A stretch of 64,000 nt of DNA from contig JAGOSY010000010.1 of assembly GCA_018062085.1 (NCBI GenBank), positions 1-64,000 of the forward strand, written 5' to 3'. Numbering within the stretch: the stretch's first letter is position 1; each line of letters starts with the position of its first letter. The notes under the pieces were generated by a model. It was not told where the DNA came from and searched no databases. It worked only from the letters and a program-made list of their open reading frames with translations. The position numbers were made by a program, and so were the translations under genes. Below are positions 24,427 through 33,268 of the stretch, one piece after another. The DNA is from a bacterium (GTDB lineage: Bacteria; Cyanobacteriota; Vampirovibrionia; Obscuribacterales; Obscuribacteraceae).

Positions 24427-26034
24427 ATGCCTGAGCAATCGCCCATAACTATTTTGATCGCCGAAGATCAAGCGATTACTCGCTTCGGGCTTAAATGCTC
24501 CCTTGAGAGCTATCCTGACTTGAAGGTGATATCAGAATGCGACGATGGCGCCAGTGCCATTTTGCAAGCCCTCGCAGTCAAGCCCGATGTGATTTTAATG
24601 GACATTGGCCTACCCACAATTGATGGCATACGGGCATCAAAAGAAATCAAAGAAGTGCTTCCCAGCACACATATCATTATGTTTACAGCTAGTGATGACA
24701 ACAAGCATATTTTTGAAGCTCTTGAGGCCGGGGCCGACGGTTACTGCCTTAAGACCGTAGCTGGCGAGCATCTCTACGCCGCCATCAAAGCAGTGACATC
24801 AGGCGCCACTTGGCTAGATCCTGGCATTGCCCACAGGCTGCTAAAAGTGCAAAATAATCGCAGTATAACTGAGTTTAAAAGCACATCTCTCCCCCTCAAA
24901 TCGTCAAAAGATTCCGCTCTTTCAGAAGAACAGCTGGCAATTTTAAAAATGCTAAGCGCTGGCTGTAGCCTCGAAACTATTGCCAATCGCACAAGTTCGT
25001 CCTTAGACAATGTAGGCGATCTGGTACAAGGAACACTAGACCTACTCCTAACTGCCGCCAAGCAAGAGTTGAATGACAAGGGCGAAACGCCCATAATTCC
25101 CAACAAAGTCATTGACCTAGAGAAGCGCGGAATCAAAAACTACCAAAACGGAAGAACACCTTTAGGGGACCGCTACGAAATCGACGGAGTGCTCGGTCGC
25201 GGCGGTATGGGCATCGTCTACAAAGGCAAACACGTGCTCATGAATCGACCAGTAGCAATCAAAATGCTGCACCCCGAACACGCAGATGATGACAGCATTG
25301 TTGCCAGATTTCAAAGTGAAGCGCAAACCCTAAGCCAATTGTCACACCCTAATTTAGTTTCTGTTTTTGATTTCGGCATCACTGCTAACAATGAACCATA
25401 CATGATTATGGACTTTCACTCTGGCCACAGCCTTGAAAGCTATCTAGTCGCCAACGGAATTCTCAACACTGAAACTGGAATCGACATCTTCAAGCAAGTG
25501 CTGAGAGGTCTAAGCGTTGTGCACAAAGCCGGAATTGTCCATCGAGATATTAAACCAGGCAATATCATTGTTTCACGAGACAAAATGCCAAAGGTAAAAA
25601 TCGTAGACTTCGGCATTGCCAAAAATCCAAGCACCGAAAAAGAGCGCTTAAAAATAACCAATACGGGAGAAGTAATGGGCACTCCTCGCTATATGAGCCC
25701 AGAACAATGCACCGGAAAGGAACTCGATGCCAGAAGCGATATCTATGCTCTCGGCTGCGTCATGTACGAATGTTTCACCGGGAAGCCTACATTCGACGGC
25801 GACAGCTTTTACGATATGGTTCGCCTTCACTTAAATGAAACACCTTCAAGGCTGCCATTCTTCCAGCCCGGTGTAAACCACCCTAAGGAACTCGTAGAAA
25901 TAATATTCAAAGCACTGAATAAGAATCCTGACGATCGTTATCAAAGCGCAGAAGAAATGCTTGACGCCATGAACAAAATACAGGAAGCCGCAACAAACTC
26001 AAGGGTCACCGACTCAATTCAAGAACGACCTTAA
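24427..26034 (+). CDS. response regulator fused to a Ser/Thr protein kinase
   Basis: A 535-residue three-part protein. An N-terminal NarL-type receiver (about 7-125) has acidic pocket Glu13/Asp14, phospho-acceptor Asp59 (LMDIGLP), Thr87 and Lys109. A degraded LuxR-like helix-turn-helix follows (about 164-212, LSEEQLAILKMLSAG). A complete Hanks-type kinase (about 248-520) has GRGGMGIVY, Lys279, HRDIKPGN (372-379) and DFGIAK (394-399). There is no membrane helix. The gene lies 20 bases before a hybrid histidine kinase ending in an HPt domain, so phosphorylation of Asp59 by that relay may switch the Ser/Thr kinase. The HTH has diverged and DNA binding may be lost. Confidence 0.9.
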   Translation: MPEQSPITILIAEDQAITRFGLKCSLESYPDLKVISECDDGASAILQALAVKPDVILMDIGLPTIDGIRASKEIKEVLPSTHIIMFTASDDNKHIFEALEAGADGYCLKTVAGEHLYAAIKAVTSGATWLDPGIAHRLLKVQNNRSITEFKSTSLPLKSSKDSALSEEQLAILKMLSAGCSLETIANRTSSSLDNVGDLVQGTLDLLLTAAKQELNDKGETPIIPNKVIDLEKRGIKNYQNGRTPLGDRYEIDGVLGRGGMGIVYKGKHVLMNRPVAIKMLHPEHADDDSIVARFQSEAQTLSQLSHPNLVSVFDFGITANNEPYMIMDFHSGHSLESYLVANGILNTETGIDIFKQVLRGLSVVHKAGIVHRDIKPGNIIVSRDKMPKVKIVDFGIAKNPSTEKERLKITNTGEVMGTPRYMSPEQCTGKELDARSDIYALGCVMYECFTGKPTFDGDSFYDMVRLHLNETPSRLPFFQPGVNHPKELVEIIFKALNKNPDDRYQSAEEMLDAMNKIQEAATNSRVTDSIQERP

Positions 26035-26054
26035 CCCTTTCTGGCAGCAGGTTC

Positions 26055-28256
26055 ATGGACAATTTTCAGGAAAAACTACAATCAATAACTAATGGACCAA
26101 TCTGGGAGATTCTCAGCCAGATCGAAAATCCGCAACTAAAACTTGCAGCTCAAGAGGCTATTGAGCAACTAGCTGCATTAGCGGAAGATGAGCATAGTCA
26201 ACGCCTAAATGCCAACAATGAACAGGCCTCTTGCAGCGATATCGAAGGCCACCAGCGATTAATAGATGAATTGACTAAGGCTCGGGATCAAGCTCAAGCG
26301 GTATCAAAACTAAAGTCAGAGTTTGTAGCCAACATGAGCCATGAAATTCGCACACCGATGAACGGTATCCTAGGCATGATCGAGATACTTCTGCGCACAG
26401 AACTTAGCTCATCAGCGCGCGAATATACTCTTCTACTCAAAGAAGCAGGAAAATCGCTGCTGAGCATCTTAAACGATATACTAGATTTTTCAAAAATCGA
26501 AGCAGGACGCCTTGAAATTTCCAACTGTGAATTCGACCCCGCAAGCCTAATAGAAGGGGTGGGCGAGATTCTCTCGCCCCAAGCCGACAGCAAGGATATT
26601 TTGCTTTCTACATTCATCGATCCACGCATTCCAGCAGTTTTAACAGGAGACCCTCTAAGGCTAAGACAAATTCTTCTCAATCTCGGCGGCAATGCCCTTA
26701 AATTCACAAGTCAAGGCAGCGTCTCTATTCGAGCAGACTTTCTCAGCCATACTGATGACAAAGTCTCTATTCGTTTCACCGTCATTGATACCGGCATTGG
26801 CATTCCTGAATCCAGCATAGAACGTTTATTTGAGCCATTCGTACAGGTTGACGGCTCAATAAGCCGCAGATATGGTGGCACAGGCCTAGGCCTAAGCATC
26901 TCCAAACGTTTGATTGAAATGCTTGGTGGCAATATTGAAGTTATAAGCACAGTCAGTATTGGTTCAACATTCAGCTTCACAATCATGTTGCAGGCAACAA
27001 AGAGCAGTACTACAGCTCCAATCACCAAGAGTTTTCAAATAGATGCCGCTCAATCTACAGTAATAATTCTAGACGACGACGCCCAACTCAAAGACTGTAT
27101 TGCTAAATATTGTCATTGCTTCGGGCACAAGACTGAATCGTGCAGCACCGTTTCAGAAGCAATTACTTGTATAGAAAAAGCTAGAAAAAACAGCGGATTA
27201 ATCACCCTGATAGTAGACGGCGCTCGCCACAGTCAGCTGGCTCTCGACTTGTATGAGCGCGAATTTTACGGTCAAGAAAATCAATCACTGAGCATAATTT
27301 TACTCACTACTAAAGACCTTAGAATCGAAACCGAAGCGCTTTTACCCAAAGGCTTAGCCAAAACTCTAACCCGGCCAGTGAGGCGCAACGCTTTGAAATA
27401 CCATCTAAGCGCCACAAATCCGCACGAGACAATCGGAGGAGAGTCGTTGGAAAAAAGTTCGCAAGACCACAAACAAGCGAAGACGCATAAACTCAGAGCA
27501 CTTGTAGCAGACGACAATAAACTCAACCAACAAGTAGCTAAGATTCTACTGCAAGGCCTAAACCTAGAAGTAGAAGTAGTAGAAAACGGCATGGCGGCCG
27601 TTGCTACCTTCGAAAGTGGCCTCTTTGATATTGTCTTTCTCGATTGTCAGATGCCCGAGTTGGATGGCTATGCCGCAGCTAGGATTATCAAAAAGCTGCA
27701 AGAGAAAAGAGATACCCGTATTCCCATAATTGCCATGACGGCCAACGCCCTGGAAGGCAGCCGAGAAGACTGCCTGGCAGCAGGTATGGATGATTACATA
27801 GCAAAGCCAATCGAGCCAGCAGAGCTAGAAAAGATTCTGCGTACTTGGTCAAAAGACCTAGAAAAAATCAGCACCATTACTCAGCGTCTAACTACTGGTC
27901 AATTTGCAATTCAAGCGCCAAAGCCTATGATTGAAATTGACGTTCTTGCCTCACGCTTTAGTCTAAAAAACTACAAACAATTACTGACAATGTTTGCCGA
28001 TACAGCCATAGGTGAAATAACAACACTGCAAGAGCATCTCGGCAAAGAAGACTACAATGCCGTTCGCTCAGCCGCTCACTCATTCAAGGGTGCTTGCGGC
28101 ACAATCTGTGCCCCGAAGGTGGCTAACACCCTACAAGAATTGGAAGCCGCTGCTACAAAGGCAGACACAAGCCAGTGCGAGGCTTTAATCGCTCGCTTAG
28201 AAGCAGAGGTGAGCAAGGCACTGGCGGAGACAAAACGGCATTTGCAAGGGAATTAA
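26055..28256 (+). CDS. soluble hybrid histidine kinase with pseudo-receiver, receiver and HPt
   Basis: 733 residues without membrane helices. Order: N-terminal helical part (1-85), HisKA with His96 (NMSHEIRTPMNG), HATPase (GLGLSISKRL etc., up to about 315), a degenerate receiver (about 330-460; acidic pocket DDD kept, but the switch Lys is replaced in LTRPV), a full receiver with Asp530 (FLDCQMPELDGYA) and KPIEP, and an HPt domain with His675 (AHSFKGACGT). This is a complete His-Asp-His relay. No sensor domain is recognised, so the input is unknown. It lies 20 bases downstream of the receiver-kinase fusion, its probable target. Confidence 0.92.
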   Translation: MDNFQEKLQSITNGPIWEILSQIENPQLKLAAQEAIEQLAALAEDEHSQRLNANNEQASCSDIEGHQRLIDELTKARDQAQAVSKLKSEFVANMSHEIRTPMNGILGMIEILLRTELSSSAREYTLLLKEAGKSLLSILNDILDFSKIEAGRLEISNCEFDPASLIEGVGEILSPQADSKDILLSTFIDPRIPAVLTGDPLRLRQILLNLGGNALKFTSQGSVSIRADFLSHTDDKVSIRFTVIDTGIGIPESSIERLFEPFVQVDGSISRRYGGTGLGLSISKRLIEMLGGNIEVISTVSIGSTFSFTIMLQATKSSTTAPITKSFQIDAAQSTVIILDDDAQLKDCIAKYCHCFGHKTESCSTVSEAITCIEKARKNSGLITLIVDGARHSQLALDLYEREFYGQENQSLSIILLTTKDLRIETEALLPKGLAKTLTRPVRRNALKYHLSATNPHETIGGESLEKSSQDHKQAKTHKLRALVADDNKLNQQVAKILLQGLNLEVEVVENGMAAVATFESGLFDIVFLDCQMPELDGYAAARIIKKLQEKRDTRIPIIAMTANALEGSREDCLAAGMDDYIAKPIEPAELEKILRTWSKDLEKISTITQRLTTGQFAIQAPKPMIEIDVLASRFSLKNYKQLLTMFADTAIGEITTLQEHLGKEDYNAVRSAAHSFKGACGTICAPKVANTLQELEAAATKADTSQCEALIARLEAEVSKALAETKRHLQGN

Positions 28257-28490
28257 TGCAAAATTGCCGCCTGTCCAAGCCTAAACGGCCCTCTAAGAAA
28301 CAATGCCAGCTCCAGAACTCTCAAGGGCAAGCACAAACTGCCACTAGCACTTGCAGGTGACCTTTCCCTTCTGCACAAAATACATAAGCGACTTAATTAG
28401 AAGCAATCGCTAACTTTCTATAAATAAACCCACTATTAATTGAAAAAACCGCGTAGTAAAGTGGTCAAAACGGAAACAAGAATAACAAAA

Positions 28491-29657
28491 ATGATAAAAC
28501 TATCGCTTCAACTAGCACTTTCAGGCCTCCTTGCAATATCTTCTGCCACAGCGGCATCGGCCGCGGCACCAATCTTTTCGCAATACTCCTACGCCCAGGC
28601 AAAGCAAAAGGCCGAGCAAGATCACCGACTACTTCTAATTGACTTTACCGCATCTTGGTGCCCTCCCTGCAAGAAAATGGAGTCTTCTACATGGCCTGAC
28701 GAAGCGCTGCAAGCCTGGGTCAAAGAAAACGCAATTGCCATTCAGATTGATGTAGATGAAGACAAGAAGACAACCTCCGCCCTAAATGTCAGCGCCATGC
28801 CTACCCTTGTCTTATTCTCGACAGACGGTAGCACCACTGAAGTGGGCCGCCAGGTCGGCTTAGTCAGCCCAGCGGAACTGCTGCGATGGCTAAAAGAAGC
28901 AAAGAGCGGAAAGTCTGGCGAGGAACTTGAGAAAGCGCAAGTCGCATCTGATGACGGAGCCACCTGGGAGCGCATTTCGGGAGCACGACAATTGATGATG
29001 TCGCAAAAGAATGCCGAAGCTCTTGAAGAGTACTTGTGGCTCTGGAATAACCTAAAAAATGATGATCAGACATTCGGCGAACTGCGCCTAAAGATGGTAC
29101 CAGTGGAAATAAAGCAACTCTGTGCCTCATATCCAGCGGCCAAAACTAAAATGGGTGAGCTGCGAGATGCCGCGGAAAAAACCGACAATAGAGCAGATTG
29201 GATCATCTTAAACGGCATACTCGATGACAATACCCGCACATTAACCTGGTTCGATACGGCCAAAAGCGATCCAAAGAAGCTTGAAACCATCAACAAAAAC
29301 AGCGCACAACTTGAGCCCGTTTTATTCTCAAACTGTAGATGGGCTGACGCTGCAAAATATCTCTATCCACAACCGCTAGCAAAAATTGCCGAATATCACA
29401 AGCGCGCTGAAGATATGAAAAAGCCACGTCCTGACACCGAAGTCTCCAAAGATTTTGACCCTTTTCCTAGCATGATTCTTTTGGTCTATGGCGCTTACAT
29501 TGGTGCAAATAAAGAAGCTGATGCCCAGAAGATTGCCGATGAATGCTTGCGCTTAGATGACACGCCAGCAATGCATTCTGCTTTAGAAAATATGGCAAAG
29601 AGTGTGCGTGCAGCACGAGAGGCGCTGAGCAAAGCCAGTAGTACTCAACGGAAATAA
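28491..29657 (+). CDS. exported thioredoxin-fold protein
   Basis: About 388 residues: signal peptide (1-24, KLSLQLALSGLLAISSATA), a thioredoxin-like domain (about 28-145) with active-site CPPC (57-60) in ASWCPPCKKM and the cis-Pro segment AMPTLVLF, then a long helical C-terminal region (about 150-388) without a known motif. The first half resembles DsbD-gamma/thioredoxin_7 proteins, so it is probably a periplasmic disulfide reductase or isomerase. A TTG at 28440 would add 17 basic residues; ATG 28491 gives a cleaner signal peptide, though neither has a clear SD. Confidence 0.82.
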   Translation: MIKLSLQLALSGLLAISSATAASAAAPIFSQYSYAQAKQKAEQDHRLLLIDFTASWCPPCKKMESSTWPDEALQAWVKENAIAIQIDVDEDKKTTSALNVSAMPTLVLFSTDGSTTEVGRQVGLVSPAELLRWLKEAKSGKSGEELEKAQVASDDGATWERISGARQLMMSQKNAEALEEYLWLWNNLKNDDQTFGELRLKMVPVEIKQLCASYPAAKTKMGELRDAAEKTDNRADWIILNGILDDNTRTLTWFDTAKSDPKKLETINKNSAQLEPVLFSNCRWADAAKYLYPQPLAKIAEYHKRAEDMKKPRPDTEVSKDFDPFPSMILLVYGAYIGANKEADAQKIADECLRLDDTPAMHSALENMAKSVRAAREALSKASSTQRK

Positions 29658-29725
29658 GCTCCGCGAGAGGCCTAGCTACAACCATTGAAGCGAGCTAGAG
29701 ATAGCCCTAAAGGCAAGTAGCCAAT

Positions 29726-30793
29726 CTACCTAGACCTATAATCTCGATCAAAGCCCGTTTCAATCGGTAAAACTTTTGTGGCCGGATGCTCTTTCACCCA
29801 GGCCGCCCACGAAGTTGCTACCACGGGCAATGCTTTCAACTGAGCACCTTGAAGAGATTGATCACAAACTAAAGGCCGCCCAGTGCGCGCGGACCAGAGC
29901 GAATGGCTCCGCTCGTCTGTCAATAGGCGCTCACCGCCGTAGAGAAAAGCACTGCTACTAAATTGACAACTAAAGCCTTTTCCAAGGCTCCCATAAGCCA
30001 CCATAGTTTTCTTTTGTTCATCATAGAAAGCTGTTACAAGCGCACCACCTAGCTCGACTTCCACCACATTGTGCCAAGCAATTATGCGCAAAGGAAAAGC
30101 AATCGCGGCACCACTCTCATCAACGATTCCAAACACCAAATCACTGGGTACTAGATAACTGGCTTGAGCAGCGCTCAGCAACTGCGGACGACGCAATGGG
30201 GCAGCAAAATACTTGGGGCCAGCCCAGAATATTTCTTGAGGAGGTACACGACTAAGCTTACCTATGGCGAAATGATGCACAAGCCTGGGGTCGAGACGAT
30301 GATAGAGCAAGGCTTTAAAATCAAGATAAGACGCCGATTCTGCTTTGGTCGGCACAATTTTCTGCTGAGCTATCCAACTTTCCCAGCCATTTAAGTCACC
30401 AGCAAATTTCTGCCCTGTTTGCCGCGCAAGAAGTGCAATCAGTCTTTCTCTAACTTCAACATAGTCACTGCTCACCATAGCTTCGACAACCTTAGCAGCA
30501 TCAAGCGGTTGCCAATCTTGCTCTAACAAAAGTGTAGAATTTTTCTGCACTTTTGCATCGCCATACATGAGGTCTAAAATAGCCAGATTATGGCTATCCA
30601 AGTGAGCATTCAACCACTTCGCCACCGGTACAGCTGTAGCTACTCCAAGGCGCATGTCTTCGATGCGCTGCATTGCTTCTAGGTGATGCAAGCTATCACG
30701 CTCAGCCTGATTGCGCCGCCATCCCAGAGCAGCTAACATCGCTACGAAGGCCACAATCATCAATGCCACTTCCCAGCGAGCGGGCTTCTTCAT
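29726..30793 (-). CDS. membrane-anchored DUF3179 protein
   Basis: A 355-residue protein with an N-terminal membrane anchor (about 9-24) and a C-terminal DUF3179-like domain (about 215-345), recognised by DLVFGIVDESGAAIAFPLRIIAWHNVV, the YGGERLLTDERSHSLWSARTGRPL region and the closing VATSWAAWVKEHP. Canonical members carry a CPLCG-type motif where this one reads AFYDEQKKT, so metal or redox chemistry may be lost. Function of the family is unknown. It lies five bases after the ABM-domain gene and closes that three-gene operon. Confidence 0.78.
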   Translation of the reverse strand: MKKPARWEVALMIVAFVAMLAALGWRRNQAERDSLHHLEAMQRIEDMRLGVATAVPVAKWLNAHLDSHNLAILDLMYGDAKVQKNSTLLLEQDWQPLDAAKVVEAMVSSDYVEVRERLIALLARQTGQKFAGDLNGWESWIAQQKIVPTKAESASYLDFKALLYHRLDPRLVHHFAIGKLSRVPPQEIFWAGPKYFAAPLRRPQLLSAAQASYLVPSDLVFGIVDESGAAIAFPLRIIAWHNVVEVELGGALVTAFYDEQKKTMVAYGSLGKGFSCQFSSSAFLYGGERLLTDERSHSLWSARTGRPLVCDQSLQGAQLKALPVVATSWAAWVKEHPATKVLPIETGFDRDYRSR

Positions 30794-30798
30794 TGGCG

Positions 30799-31122
30799 TT
30801 ACAAGAGCCCGAATGAATCAGGGAGAGCGGCTAATAAATCATCCACCACAGTCATTTTGAGTATCACCCGTGGTATCTCATCCAAATATTCTTCCACGTG
30901 CATCTGCTTTGACTCTTCTTCGATAATAAGGTGACCACTCTGCCAGCTCTCTTTGTCTGGCCATTGAGCATAGGCAATCCAGACTCCCTCTTCGGTAGAA
31001 TGCAACCTGGCCCCAAGTGAGCCATATTCTTGCACCATATTTTCAGTAACAGTGCGCCAAGCAGCACGAAAAGGCTCTTCTAGACCAGGCTTTACTTTAA
31101 GCTCGTAGAGCACACAAAACAT
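30799..31122 (-). CDS. antibiotic-biosynthesis-monooxygenase (ABM) fold protein
   Basis: A 107-residue single-domain protein of the dimeric alpha-beta barrel (ABM) type: FCVLYELKVKPGLEEPFRAAW opening strand and helix, GSLGARLHST and WPDKESWQSG. Such proteins include small monooxygenases, heme-degrading enzymes and quinol-related proteins; the substrate here is not evident. ATG 31122 has AGGAAAACA directly upstream. It sits between gloA2-like and DUF3179 genes in one operon. Confidence 0.75.
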   Translation of the reverse strand: MFCVLYELKVKPGLEEPFRAAWRTVTENMVQEYGSLGARLHSTEEGVWIAYAQWPDKESWQSGHLIIEEESKQMHVEEYLDEIPRVILKMTVVDDLLAALPDSFGLL

Positions 31123-31162
31123 TGTTTTCCTCAATCAGAATGGGGTAATAATTTTAACTCTT

Positions 31163-31549
31163 CTAACGCTGATAAACCTCTAGAGGCAGGTTATCTGGGT
31201 CACGGAAGAAAGTAAACTGCTTGCCAGTAATTTCATCTACGCGAATATCCTCAGCCTCGATATCAAAACTACGCAAATAACTCAACACAGTCGAGACATC
31301 ATCGACCTCGAAGGCTAGGTGGCGCAAACCACAAGCTTCTGGATTACTAACTCGAGCCGGTGGGGCGGGAAAGGAAAACAATTCTATTTGATTAAGGCCT
31401 ACGCGCAAGTCTAGCTTGTAAGAACCTCGCCCTTGGCGATAGGTCTCTGCAATAACTTCAAAGCCCAGTATCTCAGTATAAAAACGCTTAGACTTGGCAT
31501 AGTCTGAGCAGATTATAGCAATATGATGAATCTTAGTAGCCCCAAACAC
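31163..31549 (-). CDS. gloA2: VOC-family metalloenzyme, GloA2/YaeR-like
   Basis: A 128-residue vicinal-oxygen-chelate protein, co-linear with E. coli YaeR/GloA2 as I recall it: IHHIAIICSDYAKSKRFY, ELFSFPAPPARVSNPEACGLRHLAFEVDD and FFRDPDNLPLEVYQ. The paired His/Glu metal ligands are present (HHIAI; ELF; LRHLAF; LEVY). The family is glyoxalase-related but its substrate is not settled. GTG 31549 has GAGGA upstream. First gene of the operon, divergent from the hydrolase gene. Confidence 0.85.
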   Translation of the reverse strand: MFGATKIHHIAIICSDYAKSKRFYTEILGFEVIAETYRQGRGSYKLDLRVGLNQIELFSFPAPPARVSNPEACGLRHLAFEVDDVSTVLSYLRSFDIEAEDIRVDEITGKQFTFFRDPDNLPLEVYQR

Positions 31550-31637
31550 AAAGAATCCTCTTTTTTATACTGCAGAACTACCTGATAAGCTTTGCCAACT
31601 AATTTTTGTTGTTTTTGGATAGACCAGAGTAAATATT

Positions 31638-33143
31638 ATGTCACTGCCGAAAATAAGTAAGACTAGGGCGATTATAACTGGCGCCATTGCCCTTTCAAGT
31701 AGCATAGGCGCTACTGACATTTGGCAAAAGCCGGCTAGGCTGGCGGCGGCGGCCACAGAGGAGGCAAAAGTGACTTCGAAAAAAGATGTTTCAGACAATG
31801 CCGACCAAGCGCTGAATTTTGCCACCCTCTTAAGCAAAGGTCAATTCATCCAGGCCCATAAAGCTATGGACGCAGCCATGCAAGCGGCCCTGCCGCTCAA
31901 TCAATTAGCTATGACCTGGCAAAGTTTGAGCGCCCAACTAGGAGCGCTCAAGGCCCTCCGCCCCGGTGCAGCTGAAACAATTGCTACCTTCAAGAAAACA
32001 ATTGTGGCAGCCGAGTTTGAACGGGCCACAGTTGACCTGCAAATTGCTAGCAAAGACGGCAAAATTAGCGGATTTTTTATCAAGCCTCATCAGGTCAAAT
32101 CATGCGAGCCGACCTATGCTAGCAAAGAAAGTTTTCAAGAAATTCCAGTTAAAGTCGGATCTAATACTGGTCCTAATACTAAGACTAGTACTAATTTTGG
32201 TACTGATTCTTATTCTTATCAATTAGACGGCATCCTCACTCTTCCCAAAGGCCAAGGACCATACCCAGCTGTTGTCTTAGTGCATGGCTCTGGTCCCTGC
32301 GACAGCGACGAGACCATGGGCGCTGTCAAAGTTTTTCGCGACATCGCCTGGGGTCTTGCTTCCAAAGAAATTGCCGTGCTTCGCTACAACAAACGCACCC
32401 ACCAACACGGCAGTGCAATGGTGGCAGCTGGTCTAATCGATAAGATTACCGTCAAAGAAGAAACCATAGAAGATGCACTACTGGCAGTGTCACTTTTGGC
32501 CAACGACAAACGCATCGAAAAGAATCATATATACATTCTAGGTCACAGCCTAGGGGCCATGGTCATTCCTCGTCTAGCAAAAGCTGACGATACAGCCGCT
32601 GGCTTTATCATTATGGCCGGGCCCACGAGGCCGCTTGAAGATATGCTCTTAGAACAGACTGAGTACTTACTTTCTACCTCAGAAACTTCTACCTCAGAAA
32701 TTTCGACATCAGGCAAAGATGGCAAAAAGCCAATCAGCACTGCTGGCCAAAAAGAGCTGGCGCAATTACGTGAGCAAATTAAGGCCGTAAAAGATCCAAA
32801 CTTAAGCCTGACAACAAGTACAACAAAATTACCACTCCGCCTACCGGCCTCATACTGGCTTGATTTGCGTGACTACAAGCCAGCCGAAGCCGCCAAAGAA
32901 ATCAAGAAACCAATTTTAGTTTTGCAAGGCGGTAAAGACTATCAAACAACTATGGTCGATTTTCAAAACTGGTGGGATGCTCTCACCGACAAGGGCAACA
33001 CTACATTTAAGGTCTATAACGGCCTCAATCACGGGTTTGTCAAAGCAGGAAATTTTTCGACACCTAGCGATTATGACCAGCCCCAGAATGTCTCAGAGGA
33101 AGCTATAAACGACATCAGCAAGTGGATCAAAAGCCAAGACTGA
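31638..33143 (+). CDS. exported alpha/beta hydrolase with DUF3887-like N-domain
   Basis: 501 residues. After a signal-like N-terminus, residues about 50-145 look like the DUF3887 domain often found before hydrolases (LLSKGQFIQAHKAMDAAMQ, LNQLAMTWQSLSAQLGAL). The hydrolase domain (about 190-500) has an oxyanion region VLVHGSGPCD, the nucleophile elbow GHSLGAM, Asp in LQGGKDYQT and His in GLNHGFV. Two Ser/Thr-rich inserts (near 175-195 and 345-360) are encoded by short near-repeats. Probably an esterase or peptidase acting outside the cytoplasm. Confidence 0.85.
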   Translation: MSLPKISKTRAIITGAIALSSSIGATDIWQKPARLAAAATEEAKVTSKKDVSDNADQALNFATLLSKGQFIQAHKAMDAAMQAALPLNQLAMTWQSLSAQLGALKALRPGAAETIATFKKTIVAAEFERATVDLQIASKDGKISGFFIKPHQVKSCEPTYASKESFQEIPVKVGSNTGPNTKTSTNFGTDSYSYQLDGILTLPKGQGPYPAVVLVHGSGPCDSDETMGAVKVFRDIAWGLASKEIAVLRYNKRTHQHGSAMVAAGLIDKITVKEETIEDALLAVSLLANDKRIEKNHIYILGHSLGAMVIPRLAKADDTAAGFIIMAGPTRPLEDMLLEQTEYLLSTSETSTSEISTSGKDGKKPISTAGQKELAQLREQIKAVKDPNLSLTTSTTKLPLRLPASYWLDLRDYKPAEAAKEIKKPILVLQGGKDYQTTMVDFQNWWDALTDKGNTTFKVYNGLNHGFVKAGNFSTPSDYDQPQNVSEEAINDISKWIKSQD

Positions 33144-33180
33144 ATTTTGACCGTAGTTTAGTCCAATCTTTCCGTTTCCA

Positions 33181-33216
33181 AAGCTGTCATATTTTCTTAA
33201 GAAAATATGACAGCTT
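33181..33216. repeat. 36-bp perfect palindrome between convergent genes
   Basis: Bases 33181-33216 read identically on both strands: arms AAGCTGTCATATTTTC and GAAAATATGACAGCTT around TTAA. It lies between the hydrolase stop (33143) and the phytochrome stop (33269), so it could act as a bidirectional terminator through a 16-bp stem, although no long T-run follows on either side. It could also be a protein-binding site. Confidence 0.85.
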
Positions 33217-33268
33217 CCGATTTTGATAAATCAGATGCTGCCCTCAAAAAATGCTTGGCGGATAAATG

